A stretch of 26,976 nt of DNA from Zoopage sp. CT-All (Eukaryota > Zoopagomycota > Zoopagomycetes > Zoopagales > Zoopagaceae): positions 1-26,976 of the forward strand of contig QZWS01000101.1 in the NCBI GenBank assembly GCA_004114245.1. The letters are read 5' to 3'. Position numbers and translations under genes: made by a program. The notes under the pieces are model-generated. The model was not told the DNA's origin, made no database searches, and worked only from the letters and a program-made list of their open reading frames with translations. How positions within the stretch are numbered: the first letter of the stretch is position 1; the number at the start of each line of letters is the position of its first letter. Shown in pieces: positions 12,629 through 21,884 of this stretch.

Positions 12629-13807
12629 CTACGAGCTCTTCTTTGCACCGCCGCCCTGCTTCCACTTGATAGAACGATCACGACCGGGCCTGGCCTTCTT
12701 CTTGCGGGCCTTGAGCTCCACGATGGCAGCAGGCGTGGCGCGTTCTCCTTCAATCACCACCGGGCCGCCTGTTTTGTCGGCTCCCGCCTTGGGCTCGCGA
12801 TACGTCCTTGGCTTTTTGACCTTTGGTCCGCTAGCCGCTGTTGTGCCACGACTTGGCGTCGCACTGGCCGCTAATTTTGGGGGCTGCATAACCTTGGCGC
12901 GGGTCACCCGCAATTTGCGCCCGCCCATCTCTGCGCCATCCAATCGCATCGCCAGCGCAACGGCATCCTTATCTTCAAACTCAACAAACGCGATTCCCTT
13001 TCCCATACCACTGCCGCCACGGCCATCGCGAACCACGCGTACATTCTTCACCGGAGCAACCTGTCCAAAATGCAGCCAGAGGGTCTCGTCAGACACATCA
13101 AAGGCAAGGTTGCCAACAAAGACCGAGCGCTTGCGCGCCTCGGTGGACATGTCCACGGTGATGGTGTCAACGCGGAGATGGCAATCAAAAAGCGTAGTGG
13201 CATTCAGCGCTTTGATGGCGGTCTCCACGGCAGATGGGGACTCGTAGACGACGTAGGCGTGGAGAGTGGCGACGGAGGGATGGATGCGGCGGTGAATGAA
13301 CGCCAACCGTCTCGCCATTGGTTCGGCCAGAGCCTGTGAATGTCGTCAGCATCACAGCCATGCGTTGGACAAAACTACTAGAGAGCGGAATCTGATAGAT
13401 TCGATTTTCCCATGCGCCTCGAACGTCTTTTTGAATAGCTTGTAGTTGGCCTTGGTCAAGACATCCTTTGACAAATTCCCGACAAACACCGTCCGCGCAG
13501 ACTTTTCGGGGTCGTCGGCGACTTTCTTCCGAAGTTTACTCTTGCTTGATTTGGTGTCTTCCTCGGACTCGTCAGAATCGGCGTCAGAATCACGAGCGCC
13601 AATGTCCATCGCGACACTGGGTGAGGGTGCTGACGCCGGAGCGCTCTCTCGTTTTGCCGACGCCGCGACAATGTCTGCATCCACCTTTCTCTTGCGTTTT
13701 CCTCTCCCTTCTTCTACTCCCTTCTCTGGTGCAGCAGATGCCTTGCCAGGGGATGTCGCTTTTGCTTCTTCAGCCGTCAGGGCCGTAACTTTGGGCATTG
13801 TCGCCAT
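12629..13807 (-). CDS. NOP12: NOP12/RBM34-type nucleolar RNA-binding protein with two RRMs
   Basis: The exons are 13807-13379 and 13333-12629, joined in phase 0 by a 45-base intron with branch TGCTGAC, giving 377 residues. Residues 1-100 are charged, with a basic patch (GKRKRKVD) and an acidic Ser stretch typical of nucleolar proteins. RRM1 starts at residue 105 (RTVFVGNL) and contains the family hallmark IESIRFRS followed by [15 protein letters not shown]2 starts at residue 212 ([10 protein letters not shown]) with [13 protein letters not shown]. The tail is Lys/Arg-rich. NOP12 acts in 60S subunit assembly (5.8S and 25S rRNA processing) in the nucleolus. The ATG at 13807 follows an in-frame TAG. 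The gene ends 136 bases before the WDR48 start and shares a divergent promoter with the small membrane protein at 14101. Confidence 0.93.
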
Positions 13808-14100
13808 TCCCGCGCCCTAACGAACATACAGCCACGTCAAAGGCATCGAGTTGAAATATACCTTGGAGAAGAGCGCGCCGAGCGTCGCATCCAGCTTTGC
13901 AGATCCAAACAGCTGGCTCAGAGACATCGCAAAACAAAAACATCAACTCTCTGCTCTTGACGACCGCGCCACCTCGACCATCATCCCCGCGATACCCGCC
14001 GCTGCCCCGCCGCTGCCCCGCCGCTGTCCCGCCGCTGTCGTCCGCCCGTATATCATTCGTATACAGCCGATACTTATCTAGTAATTCGAATCTCCGTACG
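13808..14100. promoter_or_regulatory. Divergent promoter region between NOP12 and the small membrane protein
   Basis: This 293-base region separates the start codons of two divergent genes and must carry both promoters. Its right half is C-rich and contains an 11-bp tandem repeat. No TATA box is convincing. Confidence 0.55.
13995..14038. repeat. Four tandem copies of an 11-bp unit (CCCGCCGCTGC)
   Basis: Copies start at 13995, 14006, 14017 and 14028. The first two are identical, and the last two share one change in the last base (C to T). The array sits 60-110 bases upstream of the ATG at 14101, inside the divergent promoter or the 5' untranslated leader. Confidence 0.9.
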
Positions 14101-14418
14101 ATGTCATCCGCTACCTCTGCTTTCTTCGACGCACTCGCCATCCACCCTGTCCTCATCCCGCTTCTCCTCACCCTCCTTCCGCTGCTTCTCTTTACCCTCG
14201 ACTACATCCACCGTATCTCTTATTTCGCGTCTTCCACTTCCTCCCTATCCACCGATACCGCTGCCGAAAGGCACGCATTGACATCGTTGAAGGGTGACTT
14301 GGGATATATCGATGCCAAAACACTGCGTGCAATGGGATGGAACGCGTCAACGTACTTTGCGTCCGAGAAAGAGGGATTGCAGAGCATGTCAGCTGCGTTC
14401 CAGCTTCTTCCGAGATAG
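14101..14418 (+). CDS. Small single-pass membrane protein, unknown function
   Basis: This is a 105-residue single-exon frame. Residues 16-36 are a strongly hydrophobic Leu-rich helix (VLIPLLLTLLPLLLFTLDYI) after a short polar N-terminus. A Ser/Thr-rich stretch and a polar tail follow, containing GDLGYIDAKTLRAMGWN. I do not recognise a family. The frame is open upstream to 13897, but that part reads through the C-rich promoter repeat, so the ATG at 14101 is the likelier start. It converges on the AIRIM-like gene, with 78 bases between their stops. Support is the hydrophobic helix and the position opposite a good promoter; it could still be a chance frame. Confidence 0.45.
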   Translation: MSSATSAFFDALAIHPVLIPLLLTLLPLLLFTLDYIHRISYFASSTSSLSTDTAAERHALTSLKGDLGYIDAKTLRAMGWNASTYFASEKEGLQSMSAAFQLLPR

Positions 14419-14496
14419 GTGGAATCGGATGACTGAGCGGTAGTCGCCATATGGCTCGGTCTGCCTGTCGCACCCTAGTCGAGTCGCGTAGCATCT

Positions 14497-15375
14497 TTAT
14501 CCCAATAGTATACCCAACATTTGCATGCTCTTTAGACTCATGGGCCCCACACCTTTACACTGGTTTGAAAGCTCCATTTCTAGCAGTTTACCGTACTCAG
14601 CAGCATTCCAATAAAGTACAACAGTAGTCGTCTCCAGGCCTTGAGCCTGCTGACAGGCATTGAGTTCTACATCATTTATCCATACGGATATCCAGGCACT
14701 GACACGCTCTCGGTCTCGATATATTCCCGACTCGGTGGTGAGCTGCAGCCAGGCCCGGTCGAGAAGGGCCATCTGAGCACGGTAGGCTCGTACTGCTCGC
14801 TCCAGCCCAGTCACTAGCAAGCGCCGTGAGATAAAGCGCATTTGATGTATCATCAAACCAAGATCCTGGGCGGAGGAAGTCAGGAATAAGGGTGTCGAGT
14901 CTACGATACTATCGTCTTGTGTCCGGCTCCGGGATTCGTTCAAGACCACCACAGCCGCTCGATGCGCTTCCTCCATCTTTGCCACTTGATGTTCCTGGCG
15001 TGCTAGTCAGCTTTGATGGGAAAATGCGATTTCGGGACCACCATGCGAGATAGCGTAGCATGCACTTTGAGATCGGTATTGCTGGCCTCCGCCAGCTTCC
15101 CACGCCGGTAATGATCCCGCACCCCGGGAAAACACGCCACCTCTTCCGGCCATCGCTCTTCATAGTCAGCATGTCTAGAGCAGCAAGAAATGCTGTCAAG
15201 GTGGGGCCGACTGTGCAAGACCATACGTTGACTGCAGCCGGAGATTTGCTGATTCGGTCACCTCGCGCACACTGTCCTGCCGCAAGCTCGCCCACCGCTT
15301 TGCAGCAGCTTGATATGCAGCGAGGTGCGGAGCGAGGCGGCGTCGTAGAGCGGAAGCGGCAGGCGAGTCGGCCAT
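14497..15375 (-). CDS. AIRIM: AIRIM/C1orf109-like ribosome maturation factor (DUF4477 type)
   Basis: The inferred exons are 15375-15227, 15174-15042 and 14994-14497, with introns of 52 and 47 bases, giving 259 residues. The fit to the family rests on the N-terminal helices (ALRRRLAPHLAAYQAAAKRW) and on the diagnostic FPGVRDHYRRGKL, which parallels FPDLKERLRRKQL in the human protein as I remember it. A long helix with VHATLSRMEHQVAKMEEAHR follows, then a C-terminal helical pair. In animals AIRIM works with CINP and the AFG2 AAA-ATPases to strip factors from pre-60S particles. Human AIRIM is about 203 residues, so this one has a longer tail. The start at 15375 matches the family N-terminus. The frame continues upstream and could be joined to further exons reaching 15763, but that reading would almost touch the divergent PAQR start. 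Confidence is moderate because the match is short. Confidence 0.6.
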
Positions 15376-15773
15376 GCACTGCGGTGGCTGCTGCGACAGC
15401 TTGGTGACTGCGAGTCCAGTAGCCAGCGGAGATTCAATCAAGGCGTCCTGCCAGCTCAGCGACGAAGCAATGCATTGAAGTCTCCGGTGGCAAGTGGAAA
15501 GCTTTGAATAGGACAGTCATACCTTGGAATGCTGGCATATACGAGGCGTAGTGGCCACGTGGATGCCTGAATAAATACATTTTCCGTCACTTCTTCCAAT
15601 AAGAGCTCTGTAGGAAGCCAAGCCACCCCTCTGTTATATGCAGTCAATGCAGCCAACCCCTTGTACACCGCAACGCCCACAACACGGGATTATTTCGATG
15701 AAATTTGCGCAAGACCCATGCGTCAAAATTGCACCGACCTGACAGCTGACACCATCTGCGCATCTTGCCCAGG
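15376..15773. promoter_or_regulatory. Divergent promoter region between the AIRIM-like gene and the PAQR gene
   Basis: This is a 398-base region between two divergent start codons. It contains open minus-strand stretches (for example 15456-15680) that lack an ATG and can be threaded into the AIRIM-like frame through possible 38- and 41-base introns. I treat them as leader or promoter sequence. No other signal stands out. Confidence 0.5.
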
Positions 15774-16799
15774 ATGCCGCGCCGACGCCCAAACATGTCC
15801 ACAGAGTCGTACACCGTTCCACTAGCAGCGCTTAATGCCTCCTCCCCTGCGCCGCCTAATACCCCCTGGCGGCCAAAGCTCCTTGCCTTCCACCAGCTCC
15901 CCGAGTGGATGCGCGACAATGAGTACATCCACAACCACTACCGTCCACAGCTCCTCTCCTACCTCGCCTGCTTCCGCTCGCTTGGATACCTGCACAACGA
16001 GACCGGGAATGTGTACTCGCATCTCGTGGGCGCGGCGACGTTTGTGGGGCTCGCGGTGTGGTTTGCCATGCGCATGGTCCAGCCGGACTCTGGCGCGGAT
16101 CCCATGGGACGCCAGGCGAATGCAGCGGCGACGTGGGCGTGGGCAGATCTTTCCGTGGTGTTTATATTCTGCGCCTGCGCCATCTTCTGCATGGGCTGCT
16201 CCGCGCTGTTCCACCTCGTCAGCTGCCACTCGGCGCGGGTGTCGTCGCAGTGGAACAAGTGCGATTACCTTGGCATCGTCTTCATGATCATCGGCTCATT
16301 CTACCCCGCGATATTCTTTGCGTTCTACTGCCATCCCGTGCTGCAGGGTGTCTACTTGGGCTCGATCACCGTGCTCGGCGTCCTCACCTCGATTTTGTGT
16401 CTCGCGGACAATTTCCGGTCGAGCGAGTACCGCACCATCCGCGCAGTCGTGTTCTCGGCGCTGGGATGCGCTGGCATTGTTCCCGCCATCCATGCGATCG
16501 CTTCCCAAGGCCTCGCACACGCCGTCGAGGCCCTCGGCATCCACTGGATGGCCGGCATGGGCGCGTTCTACCTCGTTGGCGCCCTCATCTACGCCGCCCG
16601 CTTTCCGGAGAGATACTTTCCCGGAAAATTTGACCTTTTCTTGCATTCGCATCAGATCTTCCACCTGTTTGTGGTGGCCGCGGCCTGGTTCCATTATGTC
16701 GGCGTCATGCATGCGTTTGATTGGCTGCATCTCGGCGGGTTGGCGGATCCTACCTGCGCCAGCGGGACGGTCCGAGGGATGTTTAGTGCCATTGTATAA
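15774..16799 (+). CDS. PAQR family seven-helix membrane protein (adiponectin-receptor/Izh/hemolysin III type)
   Basis: This intronless gene encodes 341 residues from the ATG at 15774; a second ATG at 15795 would give 334. After a soluble N-terminus with LPEWMRDNEYIHNHYRP and ETGNVYSHLVG, seven hydrophobic helices follow. The family's metal-site signatures are present: SALFHLVSCHS in the second helix region with a nearby CDYLGI, and HSHQIFHLFVVAAAWFHY in the last. These supply the conserved Ser, Asp and three His that bind zinc in adiponectin receptors. Fungal PAQR proteins (Izh group) influence sterol, ceramide and zinc homeostasis from the plasma membrane or ER. The length is normal and no key residue is missing. 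The AIRIM-like gene is divergent to it. Confidence 0.95.
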   Translation: MPRRRPNMSTESYTVPLAALNASSPAPPNTPWRPKLLAFHQLPEWMRDNEYIHNHYRPQLLSYLACFRSLGYLHNETGNVYSHLVGAATFVGLAVWFAMRMVQPDSGADPMGRQANAAATWAWADLSVVFIFCACAIFCMGCSALFHLVSCHSARVSSQWNKCDYLGIVFMIIGSFYPAIFFAFYCHPVLQGVYLGSITVLGVLTSILCLADNFRSSEYRTIRAVVFSALGCAGIVPAIHAIASQGLAHAVEALGIHWMAGMGAFYLVGALIYAARFPERYFPGKFDLFLHSHQIFHLFVVAAAWFHYVGVMHAFDWLHLGGLADPTCASGTVRGMFSAIV

Positions 16800-17118
16800 G
16801 ACTTATTGGTTTAGTGAATAATACGGCAGTGACAATAGTTGTGGGGTATGCACTGACAAGGTACTGTGAAACGTAGCTGCAAGTGGCATGACAATTGACT
16901 TCTGGCTCAAACAAGCTATTTCTCGGCAACAGATGCAGGTCTGTCTGCCCGCACGTAGCACCACCTTGCCCCCTGTATCCCACGTCGTCACTGGCAAGGA
17001 ATATGCCCAGGACGAGTGCATAGAGCTGCCGATATACTGCTGCCGTTGGAAACCGTGCTCCGTTTCCCAGTCGTTGATCACCAGTCTAAACGATGTAATG
17101 CCGCCGCGCTTACGTTGG
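16800..17118. other. Convergent intergenic region
   Basis: These are the 319 bases between the PAQR stop (+) and the methyltransferase stop (-). The region should carry two 3' untranslated ends. Short open frames here have no family resemblance, and I see nothing else. Confidence 0.6.
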
Positions 17119-17865
17119 TCAGCGTAGCCGCAGAATCCAAATCTCAATTTGATCGAAATCACAGCCATCCTTCCCAGCCATGTTCATATCAGAAAGGCGC
17201 TTAATGATGCGCCGCGAGACAGGCGTCACCTCGAACCCAACCTCCATGGCATGCTTCACAAAAGCATCGCGAACGATCGTATCGCGACGCTCGCTTGCTA
17301 CAACGACTCGACACATTCCCTCCACAGCACCATCAGGCAACGCAGGTCTGTCACTCGCAGCCCGCTTCAAGCAGTCGATGAAGGGAGGAAGCAGCGCGCG
17401 GGAATATATGCAATCAGCGGCGATAACCAAATCCCAGGATTGGTGGTCCAGTACGGCCGATGCCTCGGGTGTCGACGCGTTCAGCCAGTCAAGCGCCAAT
17501 ACTTCGACTCCCAGACCTTTCGCTCCTACCGCATCAGCGGCGTGGGTGATGACGGAACGATTCCGATCGAGGTTATTCCATAGCACCCAATCGACGACGG
17601 CTGGCAGATCGGTCATCACTACCCGCCCGGCACCACACGCCGCAGCCGTCAGACCTGCCAACCCACATCCAGCGCCCAGCTCCAGCACACGCGTGGCGGC
17701 TGTAATACGCGGGATGGAGGCGAGCGGGAGCAGGGAAAGCAGGCTTGAGAGGATGCGCGCAGATGGCCAGATGGTTGTCCCATGCGACAGGGTGTCGCGA
17801 TGTTGGATCAATTTCAGGGATATTTGGAGCGCTTCGAGCGTGTATTCTACTGTTTCGGTGGCCAT
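17119..17865 (-). CDS. METTL21-type protein lysine methyltransferase (Methyltransf_16 family)
   Basis: This intronless gene encodes 248 residues starting at the ATG at 17865; the longer frame begins only with TTG. The N-terminal motif GTTIWPSA precedes the SAM-binding motif I ELGAGCGL (residues 62-69), then MTDLP, LDW, and the family signature DLVIAADCIY, whose DCIY (151-154) is the DxxY substrate motif. The fold is a seven-beta-strand methyltransferase. Family members methylate single lysines on chaperones, elongation factors or other cytosolic proteins; the substrate here cannot be told from sequence. The C-terminal part keeps a pattern like VVVASERRD and ends with a final strand (IEIWILRLR). 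Length and motifs are normal. Confidence 0.9.
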   Translation of the reverse strand: MATETVEYTLEALQISLKLIQHRDTLSHGTTIWPSARILSSLLSLLPLASIPRITAATRVLELGAGCGLAGLTAAACGAGRVVMTDLPAVVDWVLWNNLDRNRSVITHAADAVGAKGLGVEVLALDWLNASTPEASAVLDHQSWDLVIAADCIYSRALLPPFIDCLKRAASDRPALPDGAVEGMCRVVVASERRDTIVRDAFVKHAMEVGFEVTPVSRRIIKRLSDMNMAGKDGCDFDQIEIWILRLR

Positions 17866-18484
17866 GATGTCGGCGTGGTGCAAGGCTGTGTTGTAGGATT
17901 GCGTGGTTTCTCCGTAGAGTCAACAGAGCACACGGCTGAGTAGTCACTCGCAACAGCCTGGAATCCAACAGAACCCTAGGAACAAGGCGTCATCAAGATG
18001 AAAGCGCAGCATTAGTGGTTCCGTAGTAGAAAGGGAGAGCAACCATAGTAGTGCAGAATGTTTTCTTGGCATTTCCAGTTATCTCTCTCTCTCTGGCATA
18101 CTAACATTGGTGGATGGGCAGCAGTCCTTGATAATTGGAAGGTCATTCTGTGCTGTGTTGCAAATTACATGTGTTGTTCCAAAGAGAGTGCACATTATTC
18201 ATGGTTATCAATCATGTATTCTAAAGTGCAATGCAAAGTACATATAGTACATGGAGGTGCCAAGGTATAATGGCTGGTAGAGGCAATTACAGCAACCAGA
18301 CTCAGATGTTGTGGTTAGGCACTTGGGGCACACACAAATGCAAACTAGGTAGTGAGATAGGTGGAAAGTGCATATGATGCACTCCATGAGCAACAATTTT
18401 ATCATATGGCCTTTCTCTTTTCCACCCCTGCCCAGAAACCAAAGCAAAACTGCTCCCAATCTGCTGGACATCACTCACACTTAC
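17866..18484. other. Intergenic region containing the left edge of the AT-rich island
   Basis: The composition changes here: sequence up to about 17.95 kb is GC-rich like its surroundings, and from about 18.0 kb it becomes AT-rich with many TG and CA words. A short (TC)n run lies at 18082-18094. Presumably the promoter of the secreted-protein gene lies near its right end. No gene is supported. Confidence 0.55.
18082..18094. repeat. Short (TC)n microsatellite
   Basis: About six and a half TC units lie at the left edge of the AT-rich island. The run is simple and probably of no function. Confidence 0.8.
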
Positions 18485-19959
18485 ATGCACATCTGCATTC
18501 TTCTTGCAGTCTGTGCCGCTCTTCTTACTGCTGTCCAGGCATCTAAACCCAATCCAAACCCACTTAAAGCAGGTGCACCACCCCCCCTACAAAAGAATCA
18601 CTATGCTCTATATGCACCAGTGGGTTCACTGGAATCATTGAAGGTGCAGATTGCTCTAGCTGGAGGTAACGCCTATGGTCAGCACAATGCTTCTCCTGCT
18701 GCCACTCTGTCGCTGCAGTCGCCCATTGTGACAGTTGCCCAGCCGTTGGACACATTGCTGCTCCCACTCTTTAAAGTATATAACTCCCCCTCTGCTCCCC
18801 CAGAGAAACCATCTGTTGGTCCCAAAAGCTTTGCAGGGCTACCCCAAGAATACTGGCATGAAACTCTTGCTTATTTAGATCCTGACACTGCCAGCAAACT
18901 CAGTCAGACATGCCAACAGCTGCATAGGATAGCATCACTGCATCTTTCATCAGTTAAGGAGATCTACCCTACCATTCTCAAGGCATTAGTGTTAGACTCG
19001 CCTGAAGCCATGGTAAAGGAAATTACATATCTTCAGAATCAGGTCATTGCCATTCAAGAAAAGCAAGGCCTACATTGTGCACCATTAGATTTCCCTGAGT
19101 GCTTGACACTGATCTTTACATGTGCTCATTCAACCTTCTACTACTGTTGGCAAAGCATCTAGACCTTGTCAATCCCTGGGTGTTCTGCATCTCTCAGAAA
19201 AAAATCATATATGCTATATATAGGACTGGCGGCACTCGTTTCTCCTGGGGGCTCATACTCTCACAAGCAAACCGATTCAAAACAGAATTGGAGGTTGATT
19301 TAACATGGGATCCTGACGTTTTACACTGGATGACTAAAAGCGCTTTTCTGCACTCTTCCAGCCTATTTCCAATTGGCCAAAGGGCAATGGCTACACACTT
19401 CTGCTTGCACGTTTATGGTTTCCTTGAAAAACTGTCTCCAAACCCATTCAACAAGAAGATTAAGAAGATTAGCAGGCATCTAGGCAAATTGCTGCCACCC
19501 AATCCAGAGTTGGTTTTGCCACACAGTCCTACTCATTACAATACATTTTCTCATAGAGTATTCAACTTCAGTCAGGATAAGTCCAACTATTTTTCGGAGC
19601 AGCCCAGTATGGCCAGTCTTGTCACAGGGCTGATGAACACCAAGCTACATAAGCATGCCGCAGCTATATATACCGACTATGTCAGAAGCACTCGCGGTGT
19701 TGGCGTAAAAGAGTTTGCCCGGGCAGTGACATTCCTGACATTTCAAAATGATGGGGACTTTAGAGAGTTCTGGAAGGCTGCGGTTGATGATATTCTGTGG
19801 GTGGAGACCATTGGAAGAGCCAAAGCTTCTACTCATAAGGTATTCACACCTGAATCAATAAAATGGCTAAAGGAGAGGCTGGTGAAGTGGCATCGGAGTG
19901 ATCTTGTTGATGAGCTGGATGAATCACTTAGAAAGTACCCAGTCGAGGGTTATATATAA
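18485..19959 (+). pseudogene. Secreted F-box-like family protein, copy 1, with an apparent frameshift near 19100
   Basis: The ATG at 18485 opens with a classical signal peptide (MHICILLAVCAALLTAVQAS) and a Pro-rich linker. Then comes an F-box-like segment: LPQEYWHETLAYLDPDTASK followed by LSQTCQQLHRIA. This frame runs to a stop at 19162, while a second clean frame continues to 19959. Compared with copy 2 on the other strand, similarity lies in the first frame up to FPEC and in the second frame from MCSFN onward (compare CASNF), then SSLFPIG (SSIFPIG) and FNFSQ with YSEQPS (FNFKQ with YSEPQP). I found no phase-consistent intron that explains the switch, so a one-base indel near 19100 is likely. 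It could be a mutation or an assembly error, because the rest of both frames is clean. The function is unknown. A secreted F-box-like protein could be an effector or a lumenal protein; that is inference. Confidence 0.6.
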
Positions 19960-20149
19960 TAATATAGTGTGGTTTCTTGGCATTCCCATTGGCGTCCTTC
20001 TGTATTCAGTGTGCTAGCAGTAGTAGATGAACAATAGCCCTATGCTATTTCAGTTGATATTTCACTGTCTGAGCTTGCAAGAGAATCAATAACATCATGC
20101 TGGCAAACATTCAAGCTGTGCAATCAGCAAGTCCTTGCTATGGACCACG

Positions 20150-21530
20150 CTAACAAAGCCATAGCTCCCGCACAACCAACATGATTAGCAGAACCGCTGC
20201 AGGCACAAACAGCGGCATGTAAATCACATACTTGTGCTTGTCGGGGAAGTATAACATACCAACCATGCTTGGATCAAAAAATGCCTGCTCTGCAAGTGAG
20301 AAGGCTTGCTGAGTGTGGACAAAGGCCGAGGCCACGTCGCCATGCTCTGTGATGTCTGCATGGGCTTGACAAATGCATTCAAGCACAGAGTCCACTTGCG
20401 CCTTGATGGCGTCCTCCACAACCATGTGCTCTTGGGCCTGGACAAGATGTGAGAACAAGGAAAGCATGACCACTATTCCACAAAGTGTCTCAACAGTGCG
20501 GAAGCAAAGCAAAGCGTCATGCTTTCATGATGCTATGTGGTTGTGCAGCAAGGAATCAATGGGCACAGAGACCTTGTAATAATGCTCAGTGCCACGTGAG
20601 TACAATGCTAGCCAATAGTGCAATGCACCTTGAGTCTGGGTAAATTGAGCTCTGCTATGCCTAGTAGCCCACGCAGCTAGACAAGGATTAACTCCACTAC
20701 TGGCCATAGCAAGTCCTTCATCAGAGTGGAGACGGCAGGTGGATCAATGATTGACACGCCACCCCATTGCAGAGTGCACCTCCAGCTGAGCAAGGCATTA
20801 GCAGTGACCTGGTTCAAATGCTGCAGGAATGATTAAAGCAATGGATGGCTACCTTTGCTGCCTTGGTATTAAGCTGATCTTGAGTAAGCACCTCCTTGGA
20901 AACAAATGTATCTGCAAGCAGCAATGCTGACAAGTTGCAACATGCAATTTAATGTGCATTGGCCAGAGGTGCATGTGCATGACAAGAACATGGCCTAGTA
21001 GCATGCAGACAGTGGTTCTTCCCATTTTGCTAGGAAACACTTTGATTAAATATGCGCGTGAAACTAGCAATAGGCACATTCAAGCAAGCGTGGGAAGGTG
21101 CCGCAAACCTGCACATTCATCAATGTTGGCCGATTCAAGCCTGCTCATGCTCAGGTTCAATTTTACAAGTATTGCCAGACGTTCCAGCAATAACTGAGAC
21201 CGTTGCTTTATATACTGAACCAGGATATCACTCTCAAGCTTGCCTGCATCAATGGATGGGATATTGGATGCAACATTGACCTGGATGGGAATAAAAAAGA
21301 CTAGTGGCAAGTTCTGTATACCTGGTCAGTGTAGTGCCCACATGGGCAGTAGTTTCTTTTTGTAAGAACCAAACCACCAATACATGGTGTTCCATTGACT
21401 TTGGGCTGCCTTCACCCCAAGTCCTGGTGCTCAGGCACACCTTCAAATTGTTCCAACGCATGGGAACAACAGTCAGTGCTAGAAAGAGAATATGCCATGC
21501 ATTGAGCCTTGACTTCAACGCAAGCAACAT
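20150..21530 (-). pseudogene. PIGS: PIG-S (GPI transamidase subunit) locus with two in-frame stops
   Basis: The C-terminus is clear: LASAFV-like VASAFVHTQQAF, then AFFDPSMVGMLYFPDKHKYV, IYMPLF and a final membrane helix match PIG-S/Gpi17. Upstream pieces in family order are RTVETL, LRGLLGIAELNLP, QWGGVSIID, SKMGRTTVC, and an N-terminal helix near 21500 (LNAWHILFLALTVVPMRW). Several introns are plausible (for example 45 bases near 21065-21109, 32 bases near 20822-20853 and 56 bases near 20573-20630). Two in-frame stops remain: TAG at 20677-20679, where the family has Gln before Leu-Arg, and TGA at 20525-20527, where it has a conserved Trp. PIG-S is part of the ER complex that attaches GPI anchors. 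The locus looks like a recently decayed copy; it lies in the AT-rich island between the two secreted-protein genes. Confidence 0.6.
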
Positions 21531-21884
21531 ACTAGTATTGGTCCTATTATTCGGCTAGGTTAAGAGTGTCCACCCTGGGCCTGGGTTAAAAAACCCCCCC
21601 GTTCCAATGAGGGAGTCAGTGCTATATCAGGAAATAGGCAGCTACATGGATAGAGGTGTACTATGTGATAGTGTCATGGGGCAGTGATGCGCAATACACC
21701 AGGGTTGTCGGCCACCAGAAGGATACAATGACTCACCACCTTGTCCAGTCAACAATCTCAAATTGAATCCTGAATATGCATGTTAATCTTCATCTGCAGG
21801 TGGGTAAAATGCCGTGGAGGAGATCTGCCAGGGCTGCCACTGCTGTGAGTGCGCTCATTATGCAGACTAAGGAAGCGTGTCACA
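21531..21884. other. AT-rich spacer between the PIG-S locus and copy 2
   Basis: No gene is supported here. A small perfect hairpin lies at 21583-21596 (GGGTT, four A, AACCC) and is followed by a C run. It could be a 5' leader or promoter of the PIG-S locus, or simply decayed sequence. Confidence 0.4.

Noticed and set aside
13897-14100. 68-codon upstream extension of the small membrane protein
   Set aside because: It translates the C-rich tandem repeat and promoter; the ATG at 14101 is directly followed by a sensible membrane-protein N-terminus.
16058-16633. 191-codon plus-strand frame
   Set aside because: It is an alternate frame within the PAQR gene, rich in Arg, His and Pro as expected from GC-rich shadow frames.
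19077-19099. A 23-base mini-intron that would explain the frame switch in copy 1
   Set aside because: It is phase-consistent but far shorter than any other intron here, and it would remove the PLDFPEC block that aligns with PVELPSC in copy 2.
20677-20700. A 24-base mini-intron in the PIG-S locus
   Set aside because: It has GT-AG ends and phase 0, but its translation (VVELILV before the stop) aligns with the conserved VMEVFLA-Gln of PIG-S, so it is better read as exon carrying a stop.
21583-21600. Hairpin plus C run resembling a terminator or telomere-like repeat
   Set aside because: It is a single five-base stem with a four-base loop in AT-rich DNA; a Rho-independent terminator has no meaning in a nuclear fungal gene, and no repeat array is present.
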